A stretch of 64,000 nucleotides of DNA from Sclerodactyla briareus (taxonomy: Eukaryota > Echinodermata > Holothuroidea > Dendrochirotida > Sclerodactylidae). The stretch covers positions 62,001-126,000 of the forward strand of contig JAODTK010005624.1 in NCBI GenBank assembly GCA_026419785.1. The letters run 5' to 3'. The notes under the pieces are model-generated. The model worked only from the letters and a program-made list of their open reading frames with translations, did no database searches and had not been told where the DNA came from. Shown in pieces: positions 28,471 through 43,400 of the stretch. The position numbers and the translations under genes are program-made. The first letter of the stretch is position 1, and every line of letters begins with the position of its first letter.

Positions 28471-31400
28471 TATAATAATAATAACTAGCATTTATAAAGC
28501 CATTAATAAGCGTTTCTATGCGCTTCGAAATCATAACTGGAACAAATGCGTTTTAAATTCCCGCTTGAATATCTGCAGAGTAGGAGGACTCGCGAATTGA
28601 TAAAACTGGGACTTGTCATAACGCGTACGAGGGACAGGACAAGGGTTGAGATCAAACGGGAAGAAGATGCAGAGGGCAGCGGCCGAAGACGACGCGTCAT
28701 CTCCTGGAACAACAAATAAAGATATGACTGTGGGGCAAGACCATGTGTTGCCTTATAAGCAAGATGAGAATTTGAACGCTGTGAAATGGGGAGCCCAGTG
28801 CGGGGAACGAAGGACGGGAGTAACATGAATCAGGTAGGCGGTAGAATCGTATTCTCCGAGCGGAGGGAGATATGTGATAGTGTAAACTTATTGATTAAAC
28901 TATTACAATAATCAATGTGAGAAGACACAAAAACATATACTAGGACGTTCAGTGGTAGCATTGTCAAGATACCTCCTAAGATTGCCAATCTTACTTATGC
29001 CAAAAGCAGCAAAATTGGCATGTTTCACTGATGGGTTATTAGAGTCAAAACGATGATCAATGATAACCCCGAGATCCTTGACGCTACAGATGAGGAGACG
29101 GCCCGTTCGCTAGAGTGACGTAAGATAGAGATCTGCAGGCGGAACTGTGAGGTAACGTGAAGGAACTTCTGTTTTCGATGCATTCGTTTTCAATGAATTC
29201 CACAGGACTAGGTTCTGGCTAGTCCGCACTTACACTCAATAGGCCTCCTCGTCTATCATTACGTTCAACCCGGTGAGGAGACATGACCTGTGTGTCATCG
29301 CAGTAACAACAGTTGGAAGGGGGGTGGGAGTTACTTACACACATAGTGGTCCAGTATACAGGATGAATAGCAGTGGCCCAAGACAGAGCCTGAGGTACAC
29401 CAGTGGGGATGGGAACCGATCTAGAATATGAAACATCACCTTGATGATTTGAGACCAATCCTTAAGGTAGGGAGAAGCTGTAGGCATCACAGTGATGGCA
29501 TAGTATGCTCTAGCCGGTCAGTGACAACTCATGATAATAGGTCGAATGACGTCGAATAATCAATGACCGCAGAGAACATTTACTTTCCATGTGAGAAAAT
29601 CGCCAAATTTTGATTGGTTGGTTTTAAACACCTAAGAAAATTACACCAAATCGTATTTAAGTTTTTTTCTAACTTCCAAAATATGTATTTGCGGAATTGA
29701 AACCCTATCATTAGGTGAGAGGATCTTCCTTGAGGGTAAGGCAATACTCGCACCATAACATCTTAACAGATTTTCCAATGCCAAGCTTACAGCGACTTAT
29801 TAAGTAACTGAAATGCCCTCCAGACAAAAAGGCATCGCGTGAATAGGCAATCCTTGAGCCACACTAGAAGAGTTGGGAGGCGGACCAAACTTCGGGGGAT
29901 TAAATTATGGACGCAGGAAATGGTCCAAGTATAACTATTATAACTTAATTGGAACGCCACAATATGCCATAAACTCCCTACGTCGTTAGTAGAGGGATAG
30001 AATCCTCGCTACACTTATTGTTTAACAACTGATAACAAGATGCTATCACAAAGGCGAGTCAGACATGTATGCCACGATTTCATATTGGCACCTTTCTTCA
30101 GACCCAGCAATAGCGGCAGTTTGTGAGAGTTAGACAAGCGGATAGTTACTTCTTAAACTACATATCTGTCATATATTTATCACCAATATAATCGCAGTGC
30201 AAACCCGCCATGAAGGCTTTAAATTTTTGTTCCGGAAAACTTCGGGATCCCAAGATGATATCATCTAGCACGGGGCCCCTCAGGGTAGGTGTGTCCCCTT
30301 TGTTATCCACTGCTTACACGTCAGATATGCGTTCACCAATTCAGAGGGTTCCATCATTAAATTTTGCCAATGACACGACCTCATTGGCATGTTGACCAAT
30401 GATGATGACTAATTTATTCAATCAAGTAAACAGATTGTAGACCATTGTGAACAGAACTACCTGCCGATTTAAAAGTGAATGAAACTAAAGAGATGGTCCT
30501 CGATTATAGGACAAACCACCATGCATCGGTTAGCCCATTGCTATTGAAAGAAACACTTGTCGAAGGTGGCCAGAACTATTTGAGTATTTGGGGGTAGTCA
30601 TAGATGACAAACTGAACTTCCATGACCATGTTAAGTACGTAGAGAAGCGGCTACGACCCCGCCTTCTAGCCTCAGGAATTTAAAACTCTTCTAATGTGAG
30701 CCCTGATATTCTTGCCATATTTCATAATTCAATTATTTGCTCAGTATGTACGCTGGGGCGTCGGACCGTTTTGAAAAGTGGGGGGGGGGGGACACATCGA
30801 ATGGGAATGGCCATCTAAGCAGAGCGCCACCATCGGTTGGCCCGGAGCGTCCAAAGAAAATTTCGGATTTCATACTCTCCAGATCGACGGCGGGAACGGA
30901 TGCAGGCTCAATAGACCACCCACGACATCGATGATTTACTACTAATCTTACTATCTACTAAGATGATTTACGATGTTCACACATGGTGTTTTTTTTTTAT
31001 TACCTCCTCTACTCTGCTTGTTTACGTGGGATCCAGGGGTCTATACCGAACGGTCTCTGATGGGATTGAAGGGAAAAAGCCATAGGCGTGCGGGACCACT
31101 CCAATTTGGGAGCAGAAAATTTGTACTCGTGATTTTACAAGTTAGTCATTGAACCCTACCTGCGCGCACGAAGCGCGCAAAAAAAAAAAGTTTTTCCAGG
31201 CATTTTATCGGAAAATTCAGGCATTTTTTTTTTCACTTTGCTTTTCTTCCTTCCCGAATTTTCGCCCGAACTTTTTATCTCAGAAAAATTAGGGGGCGGG
31301 GCAGTCTGCCCCAAGGCATTCTGAAATTAATCGAGAGAACAAAAATGATTCGAAGCAGTTCCTAAAAACATCTTGACAAAATGTTCTAAATATATATATT

Positions 31401-34400
31401 TTTTCAATTAATAACTTCTGAAAACATTCCAGTGAGTTTTAAGAAGGTTCATAAACGCTATGGAAACGTTTTCGTAACATTAAACTTTATGTAAAACCAA
31501 CTACCAGTACCAATACCTTTCATAGATGGTCATATGCTTACACCAAAACTTACGACAAACTTTAGCAGCTATCAATAGAATCAATCAGTGCCAAAGCGCT
31601 GTCGTTTGGGGGGGGGGGGGGGAACTGATCCGTCAAATTTTCGCTTAGCATGCTAAGTAAGTGTTACTGCAAATGTTCGCAGGACAAAAGCAATTGACCC
31701 TCTATAAATACCAGAAAAAATCACCACTGCTGGTACTTTATGATCTATTCACATTGTCATATACACGGAAAAGTGGAGCACCCTCGCCAGTTGCGATAAC
31801 AAAATTATGGGGAAACACATGGTTAGGAAGATCCTAACATACAATGACACAGGTGAAAATGGAAGCTAGGCCTTACAATCTTCCCCAAATAGATTGTTAT
31901 TCGACGAGATATGACTATTCCAGGTTGTGTTAATGTTCGTGTTAGATATCATTATGACGAGAATGTACCGTTTCGTTTCGTAGGAATACATTCATTCGAT
32001 TTGTTTCAGAAAAAATTATAGATATGACGTTTGTCTATGTCGATTTGAAATACAAACAATTTGTATATTTCCGGCACAATGTTGAGTTTTTCGCTCGCAT
32101 ATCAGGTATCAGTTATCTCTTAATTGATTATGTAACCGTAAAACATGCGAGCGTGTGGGAATGATATAATTTCTCTCCTGATTGTGACATCGGACAGCCG
32201 GATATACGTGAGAAAAGTTCAGGCTACTTATTGGCGAAGCGTTGTACGTATTATTTTGGCTGTCTTGTACGATGGAGATAAAGTTCAGTCTTCGAAAAAT
32301 AGAGGACTCGGATCAGGACTCGGACTGAGTGCTCGAGTCCTCTGGGTCGGGTCCGGTTCAATGTCTTTTACTGGGAAAAACACACCGAAGTCGTTAGCCA
32401 ACCGCTCATCGAATTCGTGCTCACGGAGAACTGCAGCGCTGTCCGGGATGGAAAGATTTTGGACGAGTTGAAAGAGCTGCTGCGTGTCGGAGACGAATTC
32501 AGTTGTAAAATAAGCTGTTTTAGAGCTCGCGAAGGTTTGGTGATACACCCTTCAAAGCTGTTTCGCCCTTCTACAGAGAACATAACTGGTAATACCATGT
32601 GGTATTGAGGTGTTACAGGGACGTCAGTCCGATTGACTGATTGGTTTGTTGCCAACAAGGGAAAAAAAACTGTCTGGTCGTCACGAGAAGGTCACGTCAC
32701 GAGGACAAAAGGTCAAAAGAAGTGAACGGAGGTCACCGGATTGTAGTATGCACCAGACAAACAAAATTCTCCATTACGCCAACCTTCTAAAATGTTTCGT
32801 TTGGGAAGATAGTTTAGTTTAGTTTAGTTTAGTTTAGTTAGTTTAGTTTAGTTTAGTTAGTTTAGTTTAGTTAGTTTAGTTTAGTTAGTTTAGTTTAGTT
32901 TTAGTTTGGAAAGAGTCAGGAAGGACAAAATACTCATGAGAGACCTGAAGCCACGACATCCCAAAAGAGAAGAAAAAAACCCAGATACCTAAAGATTTCT
33001 CCCACAATACTTAAAAAATCAATCGAGACTGTTCTTGAACGTATTCACACTCTTAAACAGTACAACTCTTCAGGGAGATATTCCACTCAACAATTCCGAA
33101 TGTCCAATTTACAGCGTTTACCACGAACCTTGAGGCAATGACCTCAATTGGTGGAAAACTCAAGGAAATAGTAGAAGGAGAGGCCCTCGAATCCATGAGC
33201 AATTTTGAAAACCTGACTCGAATCACCTCGAACTCGTCTCAGCTCCATCGAAGTTAGAAGTTAGTCTTTCCTCGTAAGGTAAATCTCTAAGACAGTGAAT
33301 TAACGGTGGCACTTCGATGCTGAACCGTTTTCAATTAATTGCTGGTCTTTCGAGAAATATGGATTCCGTACTTGGACAGAATACTCCAGGTGAGGTCCCA
33401 CCAGCTGCTCAAACAACCTGACAACAATATCCCTCATCGAGGAAACTGAAGTGAGTCTAATCAAGGCAATAATCCAATTATTATCCAATAATTTTAATTT
33501 CAGCTTCATCACATTGCTTAGAAGGTTCCAAAGAACAATAAAAATGACCACAGAGGTTCCGAGATCCTTTTCTGCGTTGCGATTGTGGAAACCAACATGC
33601 ATACTTTTGCACTTGTCGGCATTGGAAAACATTTGCCAATCGAAAGACCATTTGGAAATTATATCAAGATCCTTTGGGACAATTACAACATCTTCGTTCA
33701 AAGTAACCTCCCGATACACCTTGTGCGGTCCGCGTACTTTCTAACCGAATCTTCGAGATCGTCGATATGCGTCAGGGAAAGTAAAGGTCCAAGCACAGAT
33801 CCTTGTGGAACACTCATAGTGACATTTTGCCAATGACAACTCGTTGTTCCTTATTGAGAAGCTACTGACGAATCCACTCAAGGACATTAATTCCCTCGAT
33901 TCCAAAACTTTTCAATTTAAGCGAGAGATGCTTTTGAGAAACCTTGTAAAAGGTTTTCCGAAGTACAGGGGAAACTATATTCACCAGCACAGCCGTTGTC
34001 AACTGCACTAGTAAACATCTCCCCTGATTTCTAAAAGATTATTCAATCACGAACGATATTGCATGAAACCATGCTGAGAACTCCGAGTTAGACTATACTC
34101 ATTGAGTAATAATAAAATCGACAAAATGATTCGAAATTGGATTCTAACACCTTACAGACAACACTAGTAAGACTCACTGGCCTGTAATTACAAGGAAGAG
34201 ACCGATTGCTTGAAACTTGAAGAAACAACTCTTCCAATCATTCGGAACAACATCTTCTTCAACAGTTTTTTATTGAAAATAGTAGCTAACTGAACAGTAA
34301 ACTGGTCGGCAAAATATTCAAAATAGGAGGACTAAATTCCGTACGGACCCAGGCGTTGTAGCACATTGACACAAAAAACTATTGAACTCTGCTGAACTTC

Positions 34401-37400
34401 GAATAGCGAATAGCGTGTCGTAAGAAGCGAGTTATCGCTTCAGAGCGTTGGGTAACTGCTCCAACTACGTCAGGCTTGTGTTCCTAGTCCGAAATTTGGA
34501 ACTCCATCGAATTTCTTCCGATACTTGAACATTCGCGGCAAATCAATGACAGCTTGCTTATATGTCTATCGTTAATAGTATCTAGCTGTCCGGCCTAGTA
34601 CCACTGCGTGGACTACTATTTCAAACCCTGTCAGTAGTGAAACCTTATGATTGCCTGCAGACCATAGATACAGAACAGCGATTCCCCGTTAAGGACAACC
34701 TGCTCCTATAGGGGCGTCATTAGGTTGCAAGTTGACGAAGGTACCCTGAATATTAACAACCGGAGCGAGACTACGGCTGCACGACTGTGACAATCAATCC
34801 CAAAACGACCCTGACCACCTCCGAAATAGTCTACTTCATTCAAAGATCTGAAATTTCCATTGCAGGGCGGGCGATCACGGGGGAGGGGGGGGGACGGGGA
34901 CATGTCCCCACCCCATATTTTTGTGGGGGACATCATATCGAATGCCCCCCCCCCAATATTTGGCGGACTGGTGACAAAATCCTATAATCATTTTTACAGT
35001 ACTGCCATAAACCAAGGGTCCTACGACTTGTATTTCCTTTATCAATTGCTTAAATTTGATGTTTAGAAGGCCGAAATGCAAAAAAAAAAATGTATCTAAA
35101 TTCCAATAACTTAATTTGTCAGTTTCTAATTCCAATATGACTTTCTCCATAGTGCCATATTCAAGTGGTAGGCACAATAGTATTTTTTTTTTTTTGGGGT
35201 TTGGGACGTGTTTCATGTTTTGCAACCCCTTCCCCCACAACAATGCTGGAAACCAACTGCCATTTTCTTACACTGCACACAACAATACCCAGAGGTCTGG
35301 TCTCCTTTTTTGATTCCGACTGGGCATGGCATGGCTTGCCCATAAGATTAGCGTAAGCAACGAAAAACAACAGGGCAAATTTCGTGCGCATCCTATGGAG
35401 GTTTACGGATGACGTATGGAACTATAAGGCGCGATGTGGGGCGAAAACGATTCTGAGACATTAACATTTTTGACGAAAATTTGAACGGGTACAAATCTGA
35501 AAAAAATGGACTCGAATTTACTGCTGACTGGCTTAGTTCCTTCAATCAAATGCCCGAAAAGATGCATAATTCCCATTGACAGTGATGACAAATTCTTAAG
35601 ATGCGGGCAACTTCCAATCCAGTTGGAAGGGTTCTCGCTTTAGAACAACTCTCAACTAGGGCTTTATGGTGAGAATGGAGGCCACGAGGAAGAATGTAAG
35701 AATTAACACGATCAGTTTCGAAATTATGTCAATTTCAGTAGGATGCTGCTTACGGACATGAGCCCCGGGAAGTGCAGCTTTCTGCAATTGGGTTCGGGGA
35801 AAGAGGGTTTGTTTAAGAATGTTGGTGGACGCGAATGTAAAGAATGAATGAACCTAGAATCAGTTCCTTCAGAGCGTCTTCTTGAATATAAATTGCGGGA
35901 ATTGATTGTCAATTTCCGGGTGTTGCCTACTGTCATAAGACTCGGGAAGTGCAGTTTCCGGCAATATGGGGGGTTCGTATGTCTCAAAAGGTCCTGTGTA
36001 CTATACCCCTCCACTGATGGTGGCGTGCGATGTGAAATGACATTGAACTAGATCAGTTCCTCCAAGCGTTTGCTCTGAATATACATTCGGGAATATTGTC
36101 AATTTCAGGAGATGTTGTTCAACGTATGAGACCCGGGAAGTCAATGTCCGGCAATCTGGGGGGTTAGTAAGGCTCAAAATGTCCCTGTACTTTACGCGTC
36201 AGTGCGGGGACCACTGGGGGGAGGGGGGAGGGGGCCTGGGATCTGGCGGGATGATGGGTGGCCGAATTGTGAGGAATCAACATCGATCCGTTACTCAAGA
36301 AACCATTTCTTTAAAAAATTCTTTGCAATTCATTGCCGATTTTTGAGACGTGCTTATTGCCATACGGCCCAAGAAGTGTCGTTTCCTGCAATCGGGGGTG
36401 GTTATTAAACGAGAATTTCCTTGACTCTACGCGTCCACTGAGGGTGGCCCGAATTGTAAGGAATAAACATCGAACAGGTCTTTCAAGAAGGTTTCTTGAT
36501 ATATAAATTTCTGAAAATTATGCCAGTTTTAGAAGACGTCGGATTACGCCATACGGGATGGGAAGGGCCGTTTTGCAATCTGGGGTGTCTGCAAAACGCA
36601 AAATTTCCTGTACCCCACGCTTTCACGATAGGGCAGGCCCGGATTGTACGCGAATGAACATCGGTCAGTTTTCGAAATGGTTTGAAAAGAAAAGAAAATC
36701 GAGAAGTTTATTGCCATTTTAGGAATGTTACTTACTGCAATATGGCCCGGAAGATGCCGTTTCCTGCAATCTGGGGCGCTGTAAAACGAAAAATTCGCTT
36801 TTACGATCCGCGCCAACAGATAGTGGCTTTCCGCTTAGATGGTGCCTGCCTCATATGTCCCCCCCCCTCCCCCCCCCCCCCCCCCCCCCCCACTATCTGA
36901 CACAGATCGCCGCTCCTGCTACATTGACAAATATCAATCCAAGTAGTTGTAGTTGGGAGCAACAAGGATCAGGAATATGCAAAGCAAAAAATGAATACTC
37001 GAACTGGAGAATTCAAGAGGGGGAGGATGAATGTTTCCTTTTTTCCCCTACATAGTACCATATGGCTTGAACGTGCCACTGTGGGGAAAAAAGGCAATAC
37101 GAACAGTCCATGATATTCGAAAATGGACAGGAGACAGTGATACTTGGCTGAACATTTTCGTTTACCTCTGAATATAATGTTGAGGTCAGTGGGTGGAAAA
37201 TGGGCATGTTGAGGATCGATGGCATTTGCCAATAGAATAAGTACCAGAAGTGTTGAAACTTCAAAACTTAAGAGAAACCAATGTGGTTGCAAGATGCCCA
37301 TCCTCTCCACAAAGGATGGGATATATTTAGGATGAAACTGTGTGTACAGGGGAAAGGAGGGGGGGGAGTCCTGTGGGGGGGGGTTCAAGGAAGGAAACAC

Positions 37401-40400
37401 AACAAGATATGAGAGGACGACAGGGCGGGAAAGGTTATTAGGTTTGACAGGAGGTCGAAAATGAGGGGTGCGTTTTGAAATTGTTTGTTTTAGTGTAATT
37501 CAAATGTTAAGTTCTAAGACCTGGAAAAATATTGACAGCACCTTTAGGAGAAGAAGAGGAAGTTAAAACACGAACTGGCAAAAGTGCCTCCCCTAGCTTT
37601 AACAGTTCTACCGAAGGTCTCACCCACCAATAAAAACGTTTATTGTGATGCAAGTACAACGTGGCCAAGCAAAATCAGCAAGGCTGATATGAACCAGTTC
37701 TAGTATGTTGGTCTTAAGGGTATGATTCTATTCTCATTGACTGTTAAGCTATCCAAGAGAGTCGATTTTTACCAAACAATAGGAGTAGTATCAAGTACCA
37801 GTAGGACCGAATGTGGAGAGAATTGGGGGCAGGTACATAAACAGTTTAATCACCCATTTCAGATGAAAGGAAATGAGAAACAATCAGCCTTATCTTTTGC
37901 ACATGAATCTCAGTTAGTTTGGCATTCTTTCGAATTAAGTTGTATAAGAGGTCGCAAATACTCTGATTAATATTTTAACATCCCTGTGGTGATTGACATT
38001 GGGAAGGACAAACGACTCATGAGAGACCCTAAGCAACAGAACATCCCAAAAGAGAAGAAAACCCCAGATACCTAAGAAGTCGCCCCACAATACTTAAAAA
38101 AATCAATCAAGAGTGGTTCTTTGAACGTAGTCACAATCTTAAAAGTTACAACAGGCTTCAGGGATGGAACTATTCCACTCAACAATTCCGAATGTCCAAT
38201 TTAAAAAGTTTACCACGAACCTTGAGGCAATGACCTCAATTGGTGGAAAAACTCAAGGAAAGAGTAGAAGGAGAGGCCCTCGGAATCAGAGCAATTTTGA
38301 AAAACTGAATCGAATCACCTCGAATTTGCCTAAGCTCCAGCGGAGTAGAAGTTAGTCTTTCTCGTGGGAAAATCTCTAAAGACAGGAATAATCTAGTGGC
38401 CCCTCGCTGAACGTTTCGATGACCTGCTTGTCTTCGAAAATATGGATTCCGTACTTGGACAGAAGACTCCAGGTGAGGTCCCACCAGCTGCTCAAACAAT
38501 ACTGACAACAATATCCCTCATCGAGGAAACTGAAGGGACGTTATAATCAAGGCAATAATCAAATTATTATTCAATAATTTTACTTTCAGCTTCATCACAT
38601 TGCTTAGAAGGTTCCAAAGAAGAGAATCAAAAGGACACGGAGTCCGAGATCCTTTCAGTTGCGTTGCGATTGTTGAAAACCAACATGAATACTTTTGCAC
38701 TTATCGGCATGTGGAAAACATTACCAATCGAAAGACCATTTGAAGATTATATCAAGATCTTCGGATCAATTACAACATCTTCTTTGTTCCGAAGCAAGTA
38801 ACCTCCCGATACACCTTGTGCGGTCCGCGTACTTTCTAACCGAATCTTCGAGATCGTCGATATGCGTAGGAAAAGTAAATGGTCCTCCAAGAACCGATTC
38901 CTCGGGAACACTCTAGTGAAATTTGCCAATGAGACGAGCGCCCGTTAATGACAAATCGTGGTTCCTTATGAAAGCTACTGACGAATCCACCAAGGACATT
39001 AATTCCATCAATTCCAAACACTTTCAATTTAAGCGAGAAATGCTCTTGAGAAACCTGTATAAAAACGGTTTTCCGAAAGTCAAGGGAAACTATATCACAG
39101 CACAGGCCGTGTCAACTGCACTATTAACATCTCCCCTATTCTAAAAGATTATTCAATCACGAACGATATGCATGAAAACCATGCTGCGAACTCCGGTTAG
39201 ACTATACTCATGCGTAAGAATAATAAACGAATGAATCACAACTGATTCCGAAGAATGGTTTTTCTAACACCCTTACAGACAACACGATAGTAAGACTCAC
39301 TGGCCTGTAATTACAAGGAAGAGACCGAATTGCTAAACTTGAAGAAAAGAAACATTTGCTCTCTTCCAATCAGTCGGAACAAATCTTCTTTCAACAGTTT
39401 TATTGAAAATAGTAACTAACTGAAACAGTAAAATGGGCGGCAAAATATTCAAAATAGGAAGGCTAAATTCCACCGGACCCGGAGTGTAGACACTTGAACA
39501 ACTATCAACTCTGCTGAACCTTCGAATAGCGAATAGCGTGTCGTAAGAAGCGAGTATCGCTTCAGAGCTTTTGGGTACCTGTAAGTCCCAACTACGTCAG
39601 GCTTGTTTCCTAGTCCCGAAATATTTGGAACTCAATCGATTTCTTCCTGATACTTGAACATTGCGCAAAAAAGAGCAGCTTGCTTGTATGTCTATCGTTA
39701 ATAGTACTCTACTTGCCGGCCTAGTACCACTGCGTGGACTACGAGTCACAACCCTGTCAGTATTGAACCTGATGAGTGCCTGCAGACCATTAGATACTGA
39801 GTCAGCTGTTCCCAGTTCAGAAGGACAACCTGCGCTATAGGCGGTTCATTCATTTGCCAAGTTGCCGGAAGTTACCCACCTAATATTAACACCCGGAGCG
39901 AGACTACGCGGAACGCCGGTGACCAAATCTAATTCCAAAGGACCTCCGGAAATAGTCTACTTCAATTCAAATATCTGGAACATTACAATTGCAAGGGCGG
40001 CGATCACGGGGGGGGGGGTGGCATGTCCCCCCCCCCCCCAATTTTCGGTGGGTGACATCATATCGGAATGTCCCCTCCCCCCAATATTTTGTTGCGGTAT
40101 CAAATATATGAATATAATATTTAACATCCCTGTGGTGATTTCTCAGCATAACCTTGACCATTGCAGGATTGCCATGCCTTCCAACAGTGGCAAACAGCCA
40201 CCTTTAACCGATCGCTGATTGTAAATAGCTCCACAATGTTCAGGAAACGAGGAAGGAAGATTTATAGGGGAAATAATGACATGAAGAAGCGTAGCTTTCA
40301 CAATGCTCCTTTCGAGTTTTATTTCACTCTTGGGCCTCTGAATAAATATTATAGTATGAAGGACATTCGGATGTTTCCAGAACTCTTCACGGAAGGAACC

Positions 40401-43400
40401 TATTCACAGTTTTACACATAATGCTGAAAATGACCCGCAAGTGACATTGACTTTTACACTTTGAACACCCATAACACAGCATGATCCACTGACGCGAGTG
40501 TAATGGTATCCAACCTATTTTGCAGAAGGAGCATTATGCCTGATTTTTGCAGCGCTTTTAAAATAACAATTACAATAACACTTCATCATGCCCTTCTAAT
40601 GACCTGACCTATACTCACTGACCACACTGTAAATAATACTATCCATGACACCATGATCGCGTATGGCAGTATGGTGATAATACCATCTGAACTGTAGAGG
40701 GGAACATTTTGGCAATTTTTTGCAGTTTTACATTACCCCCTTGGGGGACCTTTGACCAGAAAATCCTGAACCATCGCAGGGTAGTTCTGGTCCAATGATA
40801 ACACTGTTTAAGTATGAGGTACTCAACTTATTCCGTAGACAAGAAGAATCTAGCAAAAAAAAAAATTTTTCAATCTCTGATACCCTGATCAAATCTCATC
40901 GAAATCCACCTGATCTGGGTTGTGGTCGATGTTAATTGACCCATGGCCATGGGACATCATTGACCCAAAATGCCAACCGGAACAGATGAATTATACATAA
41001 TATGCAGGAAAGACGCCAAAACCATGGCACATTGGGAAACAGCGACGTGTTTCTCAATTAAAGGAGTTATTCACAGCTGGTGGCAATGTTATCATTTTCA
41101 AATATTCGAGGAGGCGGGTAAAACGTCCATCCAAATGCCGCCGGCACAGGTAAAAGCACTGGAAATCGAATCTAGGCAGAGGGGGAGAGAGAATTCATTA
41201 ATCAGAGTAGCCCACAGCATTCCCAAAGTTGACAGTGTGCCCCCGGAACTCACTGTCCCCAAATGCCCCTCCCTCTCTGTTTGGTAACGCCAATGGCAGG
41301 AGAGAGAAATCAAAGCAACACCTAACTGCAACACCCAAGTAAAATTGACGGAATTGAAGGGGATAGGGAAATTTGCGGTTCTTGAATAAACATTGTAAAC
41401 CCATAGCATTTGCACCGGAACGGTTGCTAGATTCGCTATGAGTCATAACCGCGGCATGATGTAAAAATGAGGTCTTAACTTCATAGGGATTTATATAAGT
41501 ATCATGAACGAATAGCATGCAATGGATAAGGCATCAAATTGCTCTATGGGGAAGATATACTGCAAATCAATTATTATGTAGTAAGTGGTGCACATAGTAA
41601 TTGTGCCTACTCAGTGTTCATTCCATTTTATTTAGATGATATTTTGCCACTACGGAACCTGTATCTATCTCTGCGAACCAATTGCAGATGATTGAGATAC
41701 TTTGCATGACTGTACTCCCGGTGAATATCCGGTCAAGTCGCATCCCACATCACATCACTGAAGTAGCAGTCTGAGTATCCTGCCTGCGGGTAGAAAGGGA
41801 TGCGGTTTTTTTGTGCTCCTAATAAACGATCGGAAATTCACCCATGCATCACCGGGCGCCGCCTTGGTAACTTCCACATGATGGTCGAAATGGTAGAGTC
41901 ACCCAGTTTGCGTAACACTAATCGTCCGAAATTCTCCTACTCAGGGGAAATAAAATTGTCTCCTGTTTAGGAGAATTTGAATAAGTCATGGAGTCTACCA
42001 CCACAAGGCAACGTTCTCCCATATGAAAATATATAGGAGACATTTATTTCCACCCCTCTTGAAAATTATTCCAGTCCGAGTCTTCAATTTTCATTGCATA
42101 TTACAGGATCCCTGTTTGTCTCTCTACAAGAAAGCTTTGTTTGGAATGGTATAGTTGTCAATGTAGATTTCGAGATCTTGTAATAAGAATAGACTACTTC
42201 CGGTGGAAGCTTTTTGGGGAAAAGATTTGTCACAGTCGTTCCGGACAGTGGTTCGTTGTGATGTAAACTGTGCGTTTGAAAAAGAGAGTGACGTTGAGTG
42301 TAGTAGCATCGTGTTATGCTATGGAAACACCCGGTTATCTGTAATTATGACATAATGTAAAATACTCAAACGCCAGGGTGTATCAACTGGGAACGACTGT
42401 TTTGTATCAAACGGTCTACAGACAATGAATATTCATATCTGTAAACATACCACATAACCGATTCTCTCCCGAACAGGAGAATTGCCGAATTCTCCCAAAC
42501 AGGAGAAGCTCCCCGCTGCAATGCTGATGCCACGGTGTTGGGATCAGGCTTGCTAGGTTCTATTGAGTGTCGAACTAGGCCCAAAAAAACGTGTGGCGAA
42601 GGACCCAGATCAATTCATATGACTTTTTTTGTCCGAGTTTTTCAGTTGACTTACCGATATGGTAGACCTGATCCACTACTCCTTTCGTCGGCGACAGTGT
42701 GAGGATGGCGTCGGAGTGCCATTGTCCCGATATAGATAGAGACAACCATGTCTCCGGGATCGTTGGCAAGATCAAAATGGGGTGTCGAGCTCTGTCGCGT
42801 TTATATACTGCCCGATTGAGCTTGATTCGTCGCCGTAATAACCAGCAGGGATCGCAACGGCCACTGCAGGATGGCAATGAAAAGAAGGAGAGGTAGTAGA
42901 TCTCTGATAAACCCCTCAATGAATGGCTTTTTTCCTGCCACTCAGTACCGTGAATGAATAGTCGTGATTCAATACACACCCTTCTTTTCCTAACTATTCC
43001 GTTGTTTCTATACCTGCTACTATTTTGCGAGTTGCAAATAGACAAAAATTATCAGTCTAAAAATAGTCGTTTCCCCTCGCAAAAAATGCTGATATATTCA
43101 TAGAAATTTCAGGGAATCAAGCTTTTCCCCTAAAATTCACGTGTTTTGGTACCTTCGGCTGATTGCATGGGAACAGTTGTAATTAGTGCTTTTTTACATT
43201 GCTACAAAATTTGAAATCATTCAGTCATTGGACTCGACGAATATCTTGAAAAATTGTGAAAAATTGTGAACAATTAAAATTCCCTCCCCCAAAATGTGTT
43301 TTTGACCCCTAAATACGGCAATTTCGATAGTTTTCGATATTTTGAAAGAAAATCTGTATTTGGCACAACGATGCAACCACACACACTCACACAACACGCG

